Origin: Burkholderiaceae bacterium
GTDB lineage: Bacteria > Pseudomonadota > Gammaproteobacteria > Burkholderiales > Burkholderiaceae_C
Direction of reading: 5' to 3'
Assembly (NCBI GenBank): GCA_017853735.1
Contig: JAFMJA010000034.1
Coordinates: 1-15,890 of the forward strand
Length of the DNA: 15,890 nucleotides
Under the pieces are notes generated by a model. It worked only from the letters and a program-made list of their open reading frames with translations. It was not told where the DNA came from and made no database searches. Positions 1 to 6,928 of the stretch are shown in pieces (position 1 is the first letter of the stretch; each line of letters opens with the position of its first letter). Position numbers and translations under genes: made by a program.

Positions 1-264
1 CCCTATGTGAGCAGCGCCGCCTACCTGCAGCGCATGGGCGACCACTGCAAGGGCTGCGCCTACGACCCCAAAGCCCGTATTGGCGAGAAGGCCTGCCCCT
101 TCAACGCCCTGTACTGGAATTTCTTCGACCGCCACCGCAGCCACTTTCAGGGTAACCCCAGACTGGGCGTGGTCTACCATCAGCTCGCGCGCATGGACGC
201 GCCAACCCTGACAGCATTGCAAGAACAAGCTGCGCTCCACCTGAGCCGGCTCGACAGCCTGTAA
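1..264 (+). CDS. Fe-S bacterial cryptochrome/photolyase-related protein (C-terminal fragment)
   Basis: Only the last 87 codons are inside the window; the frame is already open at base 1 and ends at TAA 262-264. The fragment carries CKGCAYDP and, 12 residues after the second Cys, a third Cys in KACPFN (residues 16, 19 and 32 of the fragment). It continues into LYWNFFDRHR and NPRLG. This is the typical C-terminal end of the deoxyribodipyrimidine photolyase-related family (COG3046, FeS-BCP/PhrB type), where these three cysteines plus one further upstream bind a 4Fe-4S cluster. Known members bind FAD and a lumazine-type antenna and repair (6-4) photoproducts or act in light signalling. The N-terminal antenna domain and most of the FAD domain lie outside the window, so repair activity cannot be judged. 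The gene is followed 18 bp later by a co-directional peroxidase gene, suggesting one light/oxidative-stress transcription unit (inference). Confidence 0.9.
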   Translation, partial: PYVSSAAYLQRMGDHCKGCAYDPKARIGEKACPFNALYWNFFDRHRSHFQGNPRLGVVYHQLARMDAPTLTALQEQAALHLSRLDSL

Positions 265-282
265 CCTTGAACCGGAGGACTT

Positions 283-858
283 ATGCAACGCAACGCCCTA
301 TTCACCCGCTGGCTGTTTGGTATGAGCTGGCTACTGAGCTGCTCAGTGGTCAGCGCTGCTGAGCCCACGCAGGCCTGCCCGCCCCTGCTCAAACACACCT
401 TGCTGCGCCTGCAAGATGAAAAGCCGCAGTCACTTTGCCAGTACTCGGGCAAAGTGATCCTGGCGGTCAACACCGCCAGCTTTTGCGGCTTCACCCGCCA
501 ATACAAAGGGCTGGAAGATCTGCACCAGAAATACCAGGGCCGCGGCCTGGTGGTGCTGGGCTTTCCCTCCAACGACTTCAACCAGGAAAAAAGCAGCAAC
601 AAGGAAATTGCCGATTTCTGCGAGAACACTTTTGGCGTGAAGTTCCCCATGTTTGCCGCTTCCAGCGTGAAGGGCCCGCAAGCCAATGTGTTTTTCCGCG
701 ACCTGATCGCCCAGGGCGCCACCCCGCCGCGCTGGAATTTCTACAAATACCTGATTGGCCGCGACGGCAAGCTGATCGACAGCTACAGCAGCATGACCGA
801 GCCCGACAGCCGCAGCTTTACCGCTGTGGTGGAAAAAGCGCTGGCCGCTCGCCCTTGA
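283..858 (+). CDS. Exported glutathione peroxidase family protein
   Basis: This 191-residue protein has a thioredoxin fold of the GPx family, which reduces hydroperoxides with thiols (thioredoxin or glutathione). Residues 1 to about 25 form a signal peptide (hydrophobic core, then VVSAAEP), so it should act in the periplasm. The peroxidatic Cys is C68 in NTASFCGFT. A second Cys, C113 in ADFCENTFGVKFPMF, sits where thioredoxin-dependent GPx proteins carry the resolving Cys. Trp151 and Asn152 of the tetrad are present in WNFYKYL. The usual FPCNQF motif reads FPSNDF, so the tetrad Gln is replaced by Asp98. The ATG at 283 is supported by GGAGG at 272-276. The upstream neighbour is the Fe-S photolyase, 18 bp away. 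The family assignment is firm; the preferred reductant is inference. Confidence 0.93.
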   Translation: MQRNALFTRWLFGMSWLLSCSVVSAAEPTQACPPLLKHTLLRLQDEKPQSLCQYSGKVILAVNTASFCGFTRQYKGLEDLHQKYQGRGLVVLGFPSNDFNQEKSSNKEIADFCENTFGVKFPMFAASSVKGPQANVFFRDLIAQGATPPRWNFYKYLIGRDGKLIDSYSSMTEPDSRSFTAVVEKALAARP

Positions 859-890
859 GGCGTGAAGGCTCGAAGACTTTGAGCAGATAG

Positions 891-930
891 AGCCCCAAGC
901 CAGGGCTGCATCCTGGCTGGTTCAAGGGCT
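891..930. terminator. Nested hairpin between convergent genes (possible two-way terminator)
   Basis: Between the ends of the peroxidase (858, + strand) and phosphatase (922, - strand) genes there is a perfect 7-bp stem, AGCCAGG at 898-904 with CCTGGCT at 912-918 and a 7-nt loop. It is flanked by an outer AGCCC (891-895)/GGGCT (926-930) pair. There is no T-run on either side, so intrinsic termination is uncertain. The position between tail-to-tail genes is the main support. Confidence 0.4.
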
Positions 931-1488
931 GGGGTAGAGCTTGTAGTCCAGCATCTGGCCCTGGGCATTCACCCGCGCCAGCACCATGTCGCCCGAGCCG
1001 ATGTTCTGCCCCATGAACTCCAGAATGTTCACATGGTGGGTCACCAGGATCAGCGCGCGCTCGCCTTTGGTCTTGAGCGCCTGGGCAATAAAGGCCTGCA
1101 TCTGACGGTTTTGCGCCGGTGCCTTGGCCGGGGTGTCGAAAAATGAGGCCAGGCTGGGCTCAACCACCGGCTTGCCCAGGTTCAGCCGCTCAGCGGTCTG
1201 CTGGCAGCGGCACCAGATGCTGGTGAACACCTGCGCCTGCCGCACCCCCTGCGCCTGCAGCCACTGGCCAATGCGCTGCGCCTGCGCCTTGCCACCCGCA
1301 TCCAGGGTGCGCTGCGTTTCACAGCGCGCCAGCGAATAGCCAGCCGGGTCGCCCACGCCGGGCGCGTAGGCATGACGCATCAGCAGCACATGGTTGCCAG
1401 TGACCAGCTTGTCGGCCAGTTCGCTGGCCTGCGCACCGCCAGCACACAGCAAGCAGGCCAGCAGTCCGCATAAAAAGCGACGATTCAT
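922..1488 (-). CDS. Exported histidine phosphatase superfamily protein
   Basis: This 188-residue protein belongs to the histidine phosphatase (phosphoglycerate-mutase-like) superfamily, whose members transfer phosphate through a phospho-His intermediate. Residues 1 to about 22 form a signal peptide (MNRRFLCGLLACLLCAGGAQA). The catalytic RH pair is R38-H39 in VLLMRHAYAP. The segment FTSIWCRCQQTA holds a second conserved Arg, and the second catalytic His is H151 in LILVTHHVN. The frame is open upstream to 1647, but the ATG at 1488 is preferred because the signal peptide begins there and the codon overlaps the stop of the upstream gene as ATGA (1485-1488), implying translational coupling. The substrate cannot be told from the sequence; exported members of this superfamily act on varied phosphate esters. 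Confidence 0.85.
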   Translation of the reverse strand: MNRRFLCGLLACLLCAGGAQASELADKLVTGNHVLLMRHAYAPGVGDPAGYSLARCETQRTLDAGGKAQAQRIGQWLQAQGVRQAQVFTSIWCRCQQTAERLNLGKPVVEPSLASFFDTPAKAPAQNRQMQAFIAQALKTKGERALILVTHHVNILEFMGQNIGSGDMVLARVNAQGQMLDYKLYPSP

Positions 1489-1889
1489 AAGTCTTGACCT
1501 TTGCGTTGCAGTGCGCGGCGCCGCACCCAGCGTTGCAGCTGCGGGCGCCAGCGCAAAAACCATACGTAGCCCCAGTCCATCATCCGCACCACACCGGGCA
1601 AGCGGGTGATCGTGGCCACATGACGCCAGCCGGGCAGCTGCCGCCACAAATGCACAAAGGCCGCCGCCCCCACCAGCAGGGTGCCATCGGCCATCTGCAC
1701 ATGAAAGCGCTGCATCAGGCGCTCGCGGCTGGCCCCTTCAGGCAACACAGTGTCCTGCGCCGAGACATCCAGCCACTGCACCGCCGCCAAGGGCTTGAGC
1801 TGCTGGTACAGGCTGATTTCTTTCAAGCACAGCGGGCAGGAGCCGTCGTACAACACGGTGGTGCAGGGCAAGGGCTGATCGGCAGGCAT
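1485..1889 (-). CDS. DCC-family (DUF393) thiol-disulfide oxidoreductase-like protein
   Basis: This 134-residue protein shows the defining DxxCxxC pattern near its N-terminus: LYDGSCPLCLKEI, with D15, C18 and C21. It is followed by a helix and VQWLDVSAQDTVLP, as in the DUF393/DCC family, a thioredoxin-like group with a predicted redox Cys pair. A hydrophobic segment around GAAAFVHLWRQLPGW is typical of the family. There is no signal peptide, so a cytoplasmic or membrane-associated location is likely. The gene is first in a - strand pair and its TGA overlaps the start of the histidine phosphatase by four bases. No clear Shine-Dalgarno sequence precedes the ATG at 1889. The physiological partner is unknown, so the oxidoreductase role rests on the motif only. 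Confidence 0.85.
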   Translation of the reverse strand: MPADQPLPCTTVLYDGSCPLCLKEISLYQQLKPLAAVQWLDVSAQDTVLPEGASRERLMQRFHVQMADGTLLVGAAAFVHLWRQLPGWRHVATITRLPGVVRMMDWGYVWFLRWRPQLQRWVRRRALQRKGQDL

Positions 1890-1943
1890 GGCAGCATGTT
1901 AGCCCATGCCCTGGCTCTTGCCCCCAGCCAGGAGATGAGCAAG

Positions 1944-1976
1944 AGGCGCTCAGAAGGCGCTCAGGAGGCGTGTAAG
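1944..1976. repeat. 11-bp tandem repeat in the divergent intergenic region
   Basis: Two near-identical 11-bp units, AGGCGCTCAGA (1944-1954) and AGGCGCTCAGG (1955-1965), are followed by a decayed third unit sharing only AGGCG (1966-1976). The array lies between the divergent DCC-protein gene and the PdxA-family gene. A period close to one helical turn would put the units on one face of the DNA, so it could be a regulator site. No regulator gene is adjacent in this window. Confidence 0.6.
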
Positions 1977-2053
1977 CTTCGGGGGCGCACCTTAAGATTC
2001 GCTTTCCCAGAAAACCTGCCCGCTTTCGGCTTTTATTTTTTCCTTGACTGACC

Positions 2054-2998
2054 ATGCGCCTGCCCACCCTTGCACTCTTCACTGGCGACCCCGCCGGTAT
2101 CGGCCCTGAACTGGTGGAAAAACTGTTGCAGGAGGGTGGCTGGCGCGAGCAGGCGCAGGTGCGTCTGATCGCGCAACAGGGTGCGCTCAATGCCCCGGCC
2201 GATGTGCCCTGGCATGACTGGGCGGGCCTGAAGGCGGCGCCATTTACCCGCAGCCAGGCCCAGGCCCCCAACGGTCAATTCATGTTGCAAGGCCTGGCCG
2301 AAGGCCTGCGCCTGCTGCAATCGGGCCAGGCCCAGGCCTTTTGCTTTGCGCCGCTGAACAAGACAGCCCTGCGCCTGGGCGGCATGCAAGAGGAAGATGA
2401 GTTGCGCTGGTTTGCCCAGTTTCTCAACTACCACGGTGTGTGTGGCGAGCTCAATGTGCTGCACCGGTTGTGGACCTCGCGTGTCACCTCGCATGTAGCC
2501 TTGCGCGAGGTGGCTGAGCTGCTCAGCCCGGACAAGGTGGTCGATGCCATCCGCATGATCACCGACTCGCTCAAGCAATCTGGCGTGAGCCATCCGCGCA
2601 TTGCGGTGTGCGGGCTCAACCCGCACAACGGCGACAACGGCAACTATGGCGACGAGGAAGGCCGCATCATTGCCCCGGGCGTCGCCCAGGCGGCCCGCCT
2701 GGGTTACCCGGCCGATGGGCCCTTTCCCTCCGACACCGCCTTTGTGCGCGCAGTGCGCGAGACCGACGGCTACGATGGCGTGGTCACCATGTACCACGAC
2801 CAGGGCCAGATCGCCATGAAACTGATGGGCTTCGAACAGGGCGTCACCGTCCATGGCGGCCTGCCCTATGCCATCACCACCCCAGCGCATGGCACCGCCT
2901 ATGACATCGCTGGAAAAAACCTGGCTAACCCCCAGGCCATGCGCAACGCTTTTGCGCTCGCCGCCCGCATGGGCGCCACTGCCCGCCCCAAGCATTAA
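2054..2998 (+). CDS. PdxA-family NAD-dependent dehydrogenase (PdxA2/TphB-like)
   Basis: This 314-residue protein is full length for the PdxA family of metal- and NAD-dependent oxidative decarboxylases. It opens with GDPAGIGPE (11-19). The three metal-binding histidines are H147 (VTSHVAL), H191 (GLNPHNGDNGNYGDEEG) and H248 (MYHDQGQ), spaced much as in E. coli PdxA. The C-terminal motif is PAHGTAYDIAG. The GHTE substrate loop of true PdxA is missing; the equivalent segment after PLNKTALRLGG is MQEEDELRWF. That points to a different substrate, as in PdxA relatives such as PdxA2 (D-threonate/D-erythronate 4-phosphate) or TphB (terephthalate dihydrodiol). No oxygenase or sugar-acid kinase gene is nearby to decide. 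A Bug receptor gene follows 17 bp later, probably in the same operon. No good Shine-Dalgarno sequence precedes the ATG. The family is firm; the substrate is unknown. Confidence 0.9.
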   Translation: MRLPTLALFTGDPAGIGPELVEKLLQEGGWREQAQVRLIAQQGALNAPADVPWHDWAGLKAAPFTRSQAQAPNGQFMLQGLAEGLRLLQSGQAQAFCFAPLNKTALRLGGMQEEDELRWFAQFLNYHGVCGELNVLHRLWTSRVTSHVALREVAELLSPDKVVDAIRMITDSLKQSGVSHPRIAVCGLNPHNGDNGNYGDEEGRIIAPGVAQAARLGYPADGPFPSDTAFVRAVRETDGYDGVVTMYHDQGQIAMKLMGFEQGVTVHGGLPYAITTPAHGTAYDIAGKNLANPQAMRNAFALAARMGATARPKH

Positions 2999-3015
2999 AC
3001 CCTCAGGAGAAACCG

Positions 3016-3996
3016 ATGCGTCGCAACCTTGTCCTAACCAGCCTGCTGTCCTGCCTCATGGCCTGCCTTGCGCTGCTGCCACCATTGGCCACGGCCCAGG
3101 CCTTTCCCAGCAAACCGGTGCGCATCATGGTGGGCGCCAACGCCGGAGGCGGCACCGACATCATCGCGCGCATGCTGGCCGAAAAAATGGCCGAGGGCCT
3201 CAAGGGCAGCTTTGTGGTGGAAAACCGGCCCGGTGCCTCCAACACCATTGCCGCAGACCTCACTGCCAAAGCCGCCCCCGATGGCCATACCCTGCTGGTG
3301 GCCACCAACACCGGCCAGGCGATTGCGCCGCATCTGATCCGTCTCAGCTTTGATCCGCTCAAGGACCTGACCCCGGTGGGCCTGGTGGTCACCGTGCCCA
3401 ATGTGCTGATTGTGGGCAGCCAGGTGCCAGTGAATTCGGTAGCGGAGTTGGTCGCAGCCATGAAGGCCAAGCCCGGCGACTTCAAGTACGCCTCCTCTGG
3501 CATTGGCAGCACCCAGCACATCGCTGGCGAGGGCTTTGATCTGGCCGCCGGCACCAAAAGCCTGCATATTCCCTACAAAGGCTCCAGCCAGGCGCATCTG
3601 GACATCATCGGCGGCAATGTGCAGATGATGTTCGATACCACCTCCTCGGCCATGGGCAACATCAAGTCGGGCAAATTCAAACCCTTGGCGGTGATGTCAG
3701 CCAAGCGCAGCAGCGAGCTGCCCCAGGTGCCCACCCTGGCAGAGGCGGGCGTGCCCGGCTTTGAGATGAGCACCTGGTACGGCATGTTCGTCACCGCCGG
3801 CACCCCGGCAGAGACAGTGCGCAAGCTGCAAGCCGAGTTGCAGCGCGTGCTCGGTCTGCCCGATGTGCAAGCCCGTCTCAAGGGCCTGGGTGGCGAGCCC
3901 GGCGCCATCAGCCCGGAAGAATTTGCCAAGTTCAATCAGCGCGAATTCGAGGGTTTTGGTGCCCTGATCAAACGGGCCAATATCAAGCTGCAGTAG
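3016..3996 (+). CDS. Bug (TctC-like) tripartite tricarboxylate transporter substrate-binding protein
   Basis: This 326-residue periplasmic receptor of the Bug family captures small carboxylated ligands. A signal peptide covers residues 1-29, ending AQA before FPSKPVR. Family landmarks follow in order: PVRIMVGANAGGGTDIIAR (34-52), VVENRPGASNTIAA (67-80), YASSGIGSTQHIAGE (158-172), IPYKGSSQAH (185-194) and the domain-2 loop GGNVQMMFDT (199-208). AGGAG about 8 bases before the ATG supports the start. It sits 17 bp after the PdxA-family gene. Bug receptors are very numerous in Burkholderiales and often stand apart from the TctA/TctB membrane subunits, which are absent here. The ligand may be the precursor of the substrate of the upstream enzyme (inference from pairing, as in TphB/TphC of terephthalate clusters). 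Confidence 0.93.
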   Translation: MRRNLVLTSLLSCLMACLALLPPLATAQAFPSKPVRIMVGANAGGGTDIIARMLAEKMAEGLKGSFVVENRPGASNTIAADLTAKAAPDGHTLLVATNTGQAIAPHLIRLSFDPLKDLTPVGLVVTVPNVLIVGSQVPVNSVAELVAAMKAKPGDFKYASSGIGSTQHIAGEGFDLAAGTKSLHIPYKGSSQAHLDIIGGNVQMMFDTTSSAMGNIKSGKFKPLAVMSAKRSSELPQVPTLAEAGVPGFEMSTWYGMFVTAGTPAETVRKLQAELQRVLGLPDVQARLKGLGGEPGAISPEEFAKFNQREFEGFGALIKRANIKLQ

Positions 3997-4006
3997 ATTG
4001 AGCTGT

Positions 4007-4034
4007 CCACCACCGCCCCCTTCTGGGCGGGTGG
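4007..4034. terminator. GC-rich hairpin between convergent genes
   Basis: CCACCGCCC-type bases at 4010-4018 can pair with GGGCGGGTGG (4025-4034), with one bulged base and a short CTTCT-like loop. It lies just after the TAG of the Bug gene (3996) and before the end of the convergent fbpC-like gene (4101). No T-run follows, so it is a candidate only. The remaining bases up to 4100 hold nothing else I can identify. Confidence 0.4.
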
Positions 4035-4100
4035 GCTGGGTGGGCCAGCTGCAAGAAGCTGCGGCTGCGCTGCGGCAGGTAGCGGCCCGCCGCGCGTGGC

Positions 4101-5165
4101 TCAAGGGGTGGCAAAGGTGACCACATGGTCCATCTCCAGGCGAATGCCAATGTGTTCGCCCAGCTCATGGTTGTGGTGGCTGGGCACCCAGGCCAGCACC
4201 TGCAGGCCGGCCTCCAGCTCCAGGGTGTAGAGAAAATCCGCCCCCTGAAAATCCTTGCGCACAATGCGCGCGCGCACGCTGGAGGCGGGGTCGTAGACCA
4301 CATCGTCCGCACGCACCAGCACCTCGCACTGCCCCGCCGGGTAGGCATCGGGCAAGGGGCACTCCTGCGGGTCGGACAAGGCCCCCACCGGCGTCTGCAC
4401 CCGCAGCTGGCCATCGTTCGTGGTGAGAACCGCGGGCACCCAGACACCGCGCCCGACAAACTCGGCCACAAAGCGGCTGCCCGGGCGGTGGTAGGTGACG
4501 TAGGGTGTGTCCCACTGATGCAAGTGGCCGCTCTGCATCACGCCCACCATGTCGGCCATGGCAAAGGCCTCATGCTGATCATGGGTCACCATCAGTGCGG
4601 TGGTGTGGGCGCGCTTGAGGATCTGGCGCACATCGTCGGCCAGGCGTTGGCGAAGCTCCACATCCAGATTGGAAAAAGGCTCATCCAGCAGCAACAGATC
4701 TGGCTGCGGTGCCAACGCGCGCGCCAGCGCCACCCGCTGCTGCTGCCCGCCCGAGAGCGCGTGCGGGTAAGTCTGCGCCACTGAGCTCAGGTCCACCAGC
4801 TCCAGCACTTGCGCCACCCGTTGGTCGCGCTGCGCCGCGGGCAGGGCCTGCAAGCCATAAGCCACGTTCTGCGCCACGGTCAGGTGCGGAAACAGCGCAT
4901 AGTCCTGAAACACCATGCCCACCCGCCGCTGTTGCGGCGGCAATGACAGTTCGGGTGTGGCCACCACCCGCTCAGCCAGCCGGATCTGCCCCTGCGACAC
5001 CCCTTCCAGCCCGGCAATTGCGCGCAGCAAGGTGGTTTTGCCGCAGCCCGAAGGTCCCAGCAGCACCCCGATCTCGCCCGGCATCAGCCCCAGGGACACC
5101 GATGCCACGGCCGGCGTGTCCTGTCCCGCATAGCGGACCGACAGATTTTGAATTTCAAGGTACAT
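4101..5165 (-). CDS. fbpC: Ferric-iron ABC transporter ATP-binding protein
   Basis: This 354-residue ATPase is of the FbpC/PotA-like subfamily and energises import through the permease encoded divergently. All ABC motifs are intact: Walker A GPSGCGKTT (37-45), Q-loop Q87 in MVFQDYALFPHLTV, signature LSGGQQQR (137-144), Walker B LLLLDEP (157-163, with E162) and H-loop H195 in MVTHDQHEA. After about residue 230 there is a C-terminal regulatory TOBE-like domain containing EVLVRADDVVYDP, similar to the iron-binding regulatory domain of FbpC. The iron assignment comes from its neighbours, a fused permease and an FbpA-type binding protein. The ATG at 5165 is 73 bp from the divergent fbpB start. The region upstream shows no strong Shine-Dalgarno sequence and no Fur box that I can see. 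Confidence 0.9.
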   Translation of the reverse strand: MYLEIQNLSVRYAGQDTPAVASVSLGLMPGEIGVLLGPSGCGKTTLLRAIAGLEGVSQGQIRLAERVVATPELSLPPQQRRVGMVFQDYALFPHLTVAQNVAYGLQALPAAQRDQRVAQVLELVDLSSVAQTYPHALSGGQQQRVALARALAPQPDLLLLDEPFSNLDVELRQRLADDVRQILKRAHTTALMVTHDQHEAFAMADMVGVMQSGHLHQWDTPYVTYHRPGSRFVAEFVGRGVWVPAVLTTNDGQLRVQTPVGALSDPQECPLPDAYPAGQCEVLVRADDVVYDPASSVRARIVRKDFQGADFLYTLELEAGLQVLAWVPSHHNHELGEHIGIRLEMDHVVTFATP

Positions 5166-5223
5166 GCAGGAATTCTGACAGAGCCGGCGCCAGGCCCACC
5201 AAAGGCATGCCGGGCGTTGTCCC

Positions 5224-5229
5224 TACAAT
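5224..5229 (+). promoter_or_regulatory. Possible -10 element close to the fbpB start
   Basis: TACAAT matches TATAAT at 5 of 6 positions and ends 9 bases before the ATG at 5239. A transcript from it would start at or just before the start codon, leaving almost no leader. No good -35 is visible 16-18 bases upstream (bases near 5201-5206 read AAAGGC), so this is tentative. Confidence 0.3.
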
Positions 5230-5238
5230 TTGCCGGCC

Positions 5239-6882
5239 ATGACCGAACACCGTCTGTCCCGTAACAACGTTTTGCTGGGTACTGCCCTGACTGCAGGTCT
5301 GGTGTTGTTGACCGCGCTCTTGGCCTGGCCCAGCCTGTCGATCTGGGGCGCCTGGCTCGGGGTGGACGCGCAACAGGCCAACCTGATCGGTCACATGGCC
5401 TCTACTGTGCTGCCCGACTATGCCTGGACCTCGCTCTGGCTGTGTCTGGGTGTGGGTGTGCTGGTGGCGCTGCTGGGCTCAGCCACCGCGGTGCTGGTGT
5501 GCCTGTTCAACTTTCCCGGCCGGGCCTGGCTGGAATGGGCCTTGCTGCTGCCCATGGCCATGCCCGCTTATGTAGTGGCCTATGCCTACACCGATTTCCT
5601 GCAGTACAGCGGCCCCCTGCAAACAGGGCTGCGCCAGATCGGCGGCTGGCAAGGTGCCCTGTGGCCCGACATCCGCAGCCTGTGGGGCGCCATTCTGGTG
5701 TTCACCTTCACGCTCTACCCCTATGTCTACCTGCTGGTGAAAACCGCCTTGCGCGAGCAGGCCAGCCGCCCGATCGAGGCCGCCCGCCTGCTGGGCGCCT
5801 CCAAGGCGCGCCAGATCACAACCATTGCACTGCCCATGGCGCGCCCGGCCATTGCCGCCGGTGTGGCCCTGGCCCTGATGGAAACCCTGGCCGACTACGG
5901 CGTGTCGAGCTACTTTGGCGTGCAGAGCTTCACCGCCGGCATCTACAAGGCCTGGCTGTCGATGGACGCGCCCTGGGTGGCCGGCCAGCTGGCCTCGGTG
6001 CTGCTGGTGGTGGTGCTGCTCTTGCTGCAGATGGAAAAGCGCGCGCAAAGCAAACAGCGCTTTTACAGCCAGCGTAGCGTGGATCGGCTGGCAGATGCCC
6101 AGCGCCCAGACCAAGCCCCGCACGGGCGCGGCTGGGGCCTGCTGGCCCTGGGCACCTTGCCGGTCTTGCTGGGCTTTGTCTTGCCCAGCGCGATCTTGCT
6201 GTGGCGCTGGCTCAGCGACCCGCAAGCGGCCTCCTGGCAGCTCTACCTGCAGTGGGGCTGGAACAGCCTGCGCCTGGCTGGCATCACCGCCGGCCTGGCG
6301 GTGGCCCTGGCCCTGCTGATTGGCGCGCGCCACCGCCTGTTGCCCACAGTGCTGAGCCGCTGGATGACCCGCATCATTCACCTGGGCTATGCCATTCCGG
6401 GGGCAGTGGTGGTGGTGGGCATCCTGCTGCCTCTTTCGCTCACCCAGGCCGTGGCCTCCCTGCAACCCCTGACCGCCCTGCTCACCACCACCGGTGTGGC
6501 GCTGGTCTGGGCCTACCTGGTACGCTTTACCGCCGTGGCGCTGCAATCGGTGGAGAGCGGCTACGCGCGCATACCGGGCTCGCTGGACGAAGCCTCGCGC
6601 ACCCTGGGCGTGCAGGGCTGGAGCTTGTGGAGCCAAATTCACCTGCCCCTGCTGCGGCCCAGCGCGGTGGCCGCCCTGCTGCTGGTGTTTGTCGATGTCA
6701 TGAAAGAGCTGCCCGCCACCCTGGTGCTGCGCCCCTTCAACAGTGACACCCTGGCGGTGGTGGCCTACCAGCTGGCGCGCGACGAACGGCTGGGCGAAGC
6801 CGCTGTGCCCTCGCTGGCCCTGGTCGCCTTTGGGCTGATCCCGGTGCTGCTGCTGAACTGGCAACAACGCCGCCGTCATTGA
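5239..6882 (+). CDS. fbpB: Ferric-iron ABC transporter permease (fused two-domain)
   Basis: This 547-residue inner-membrane permease is of the FbpB type, with two binding-protein-dependent transport domains in one chain. Roughly a dozen hydrophobic segments are spread over it (the first at about residues 10-30). Two cytoplasmic EAA loops, which dock the ATPase, are visible: EAARLLGASKARQ...LPMARP near 180-203 and DEASRTLGVQGWS...LPLLRP near 450-474. A polar linker of QRPDQAPHGRG type near 288-300 joins the halves. The frame is open from a TTG at 5230, but ATG at 5239 is preferred. No Shine-Dalgarno sequence is seen before it. It is divergent from fbpC and followed 105 bp later by fbpA, so the three importer genes are in at least two transcription units. 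Confidence 0.92.
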   Translation: MTEHRLSRNNVLLGTALTAGLVLLTALLAWPSLSIWGAWLGVDAQQANLIGHMASTVLPDYAWTSLWLCLGVGVLVALLGSATAVLVCLFNFPGRAWLEWALLLPMAMPAYVVAYAYTDFLQYSGPLQTGLRQIGGWQGALWPDIRSLWGAILVFTFTLYPYVYLLVKTALREQASRPIEAARLLGASKARQITTIALPMARPAIAAGVALALMETLADYGVSSYFGVQSFTAGIYKAWLSMDAPWVAGQLASVLLVVVLLLLQMEKRAQSKQRFYSQRSVDRLADAQRPDQAPHGRGWGLLALGTLPVLLGFVLPSAILLWRWLSDPQAASWQLYLQWGWNSLRLAGITAGLAVALALLIGARHRLLPTVLSRWMTRIIHLGYAIPGAVVVVGILLPLSLTQAVASLQPLTALLTTTGVALVWAYLVRFTAVALQSVESGYARIPGSLDEASRTLGVQGWSLWSQIHLPLLRPSAVAALLLVFVDVMKELPATLVLRPFNSDTLAVVAYQLARDERLGEAAVPSLALVAFGLIPVLLLNWQQRRRH

Positions 6883-6928
6883 GTCTGGCCAGGGCGCTGC
6901 GACCACAACCACCCAACTGCGAGTGCGA

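Noticed and set aside
1489..1647. N-terminal extension of the histidine phosphatase frame to 1647
   Set aside because: It would overlap most of the DCC gene and hide the signal peptide; the ATGA-coupled ATG at 1488 is a much better start.
2030..2042. T-rich run before the PdxA-family gene as an intrinsic terminator
   Set aside because: No stable stem precedes it, the genes on either side are divergent, and it lies about 12 bases before a start codon.
2033..2995. Open frame on the - strand (320 codons) opposite the PdxA-family gene
   Set aside because: It mirrors the coding gene almost exactly and lacks any known motif; it is a shadow frame.
5166..5238. Fur box search between fbpC and fbpB
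   Set aside because: No stretch resembling the AT-rich Fur consensus was found; the region is mostly GC-rich.
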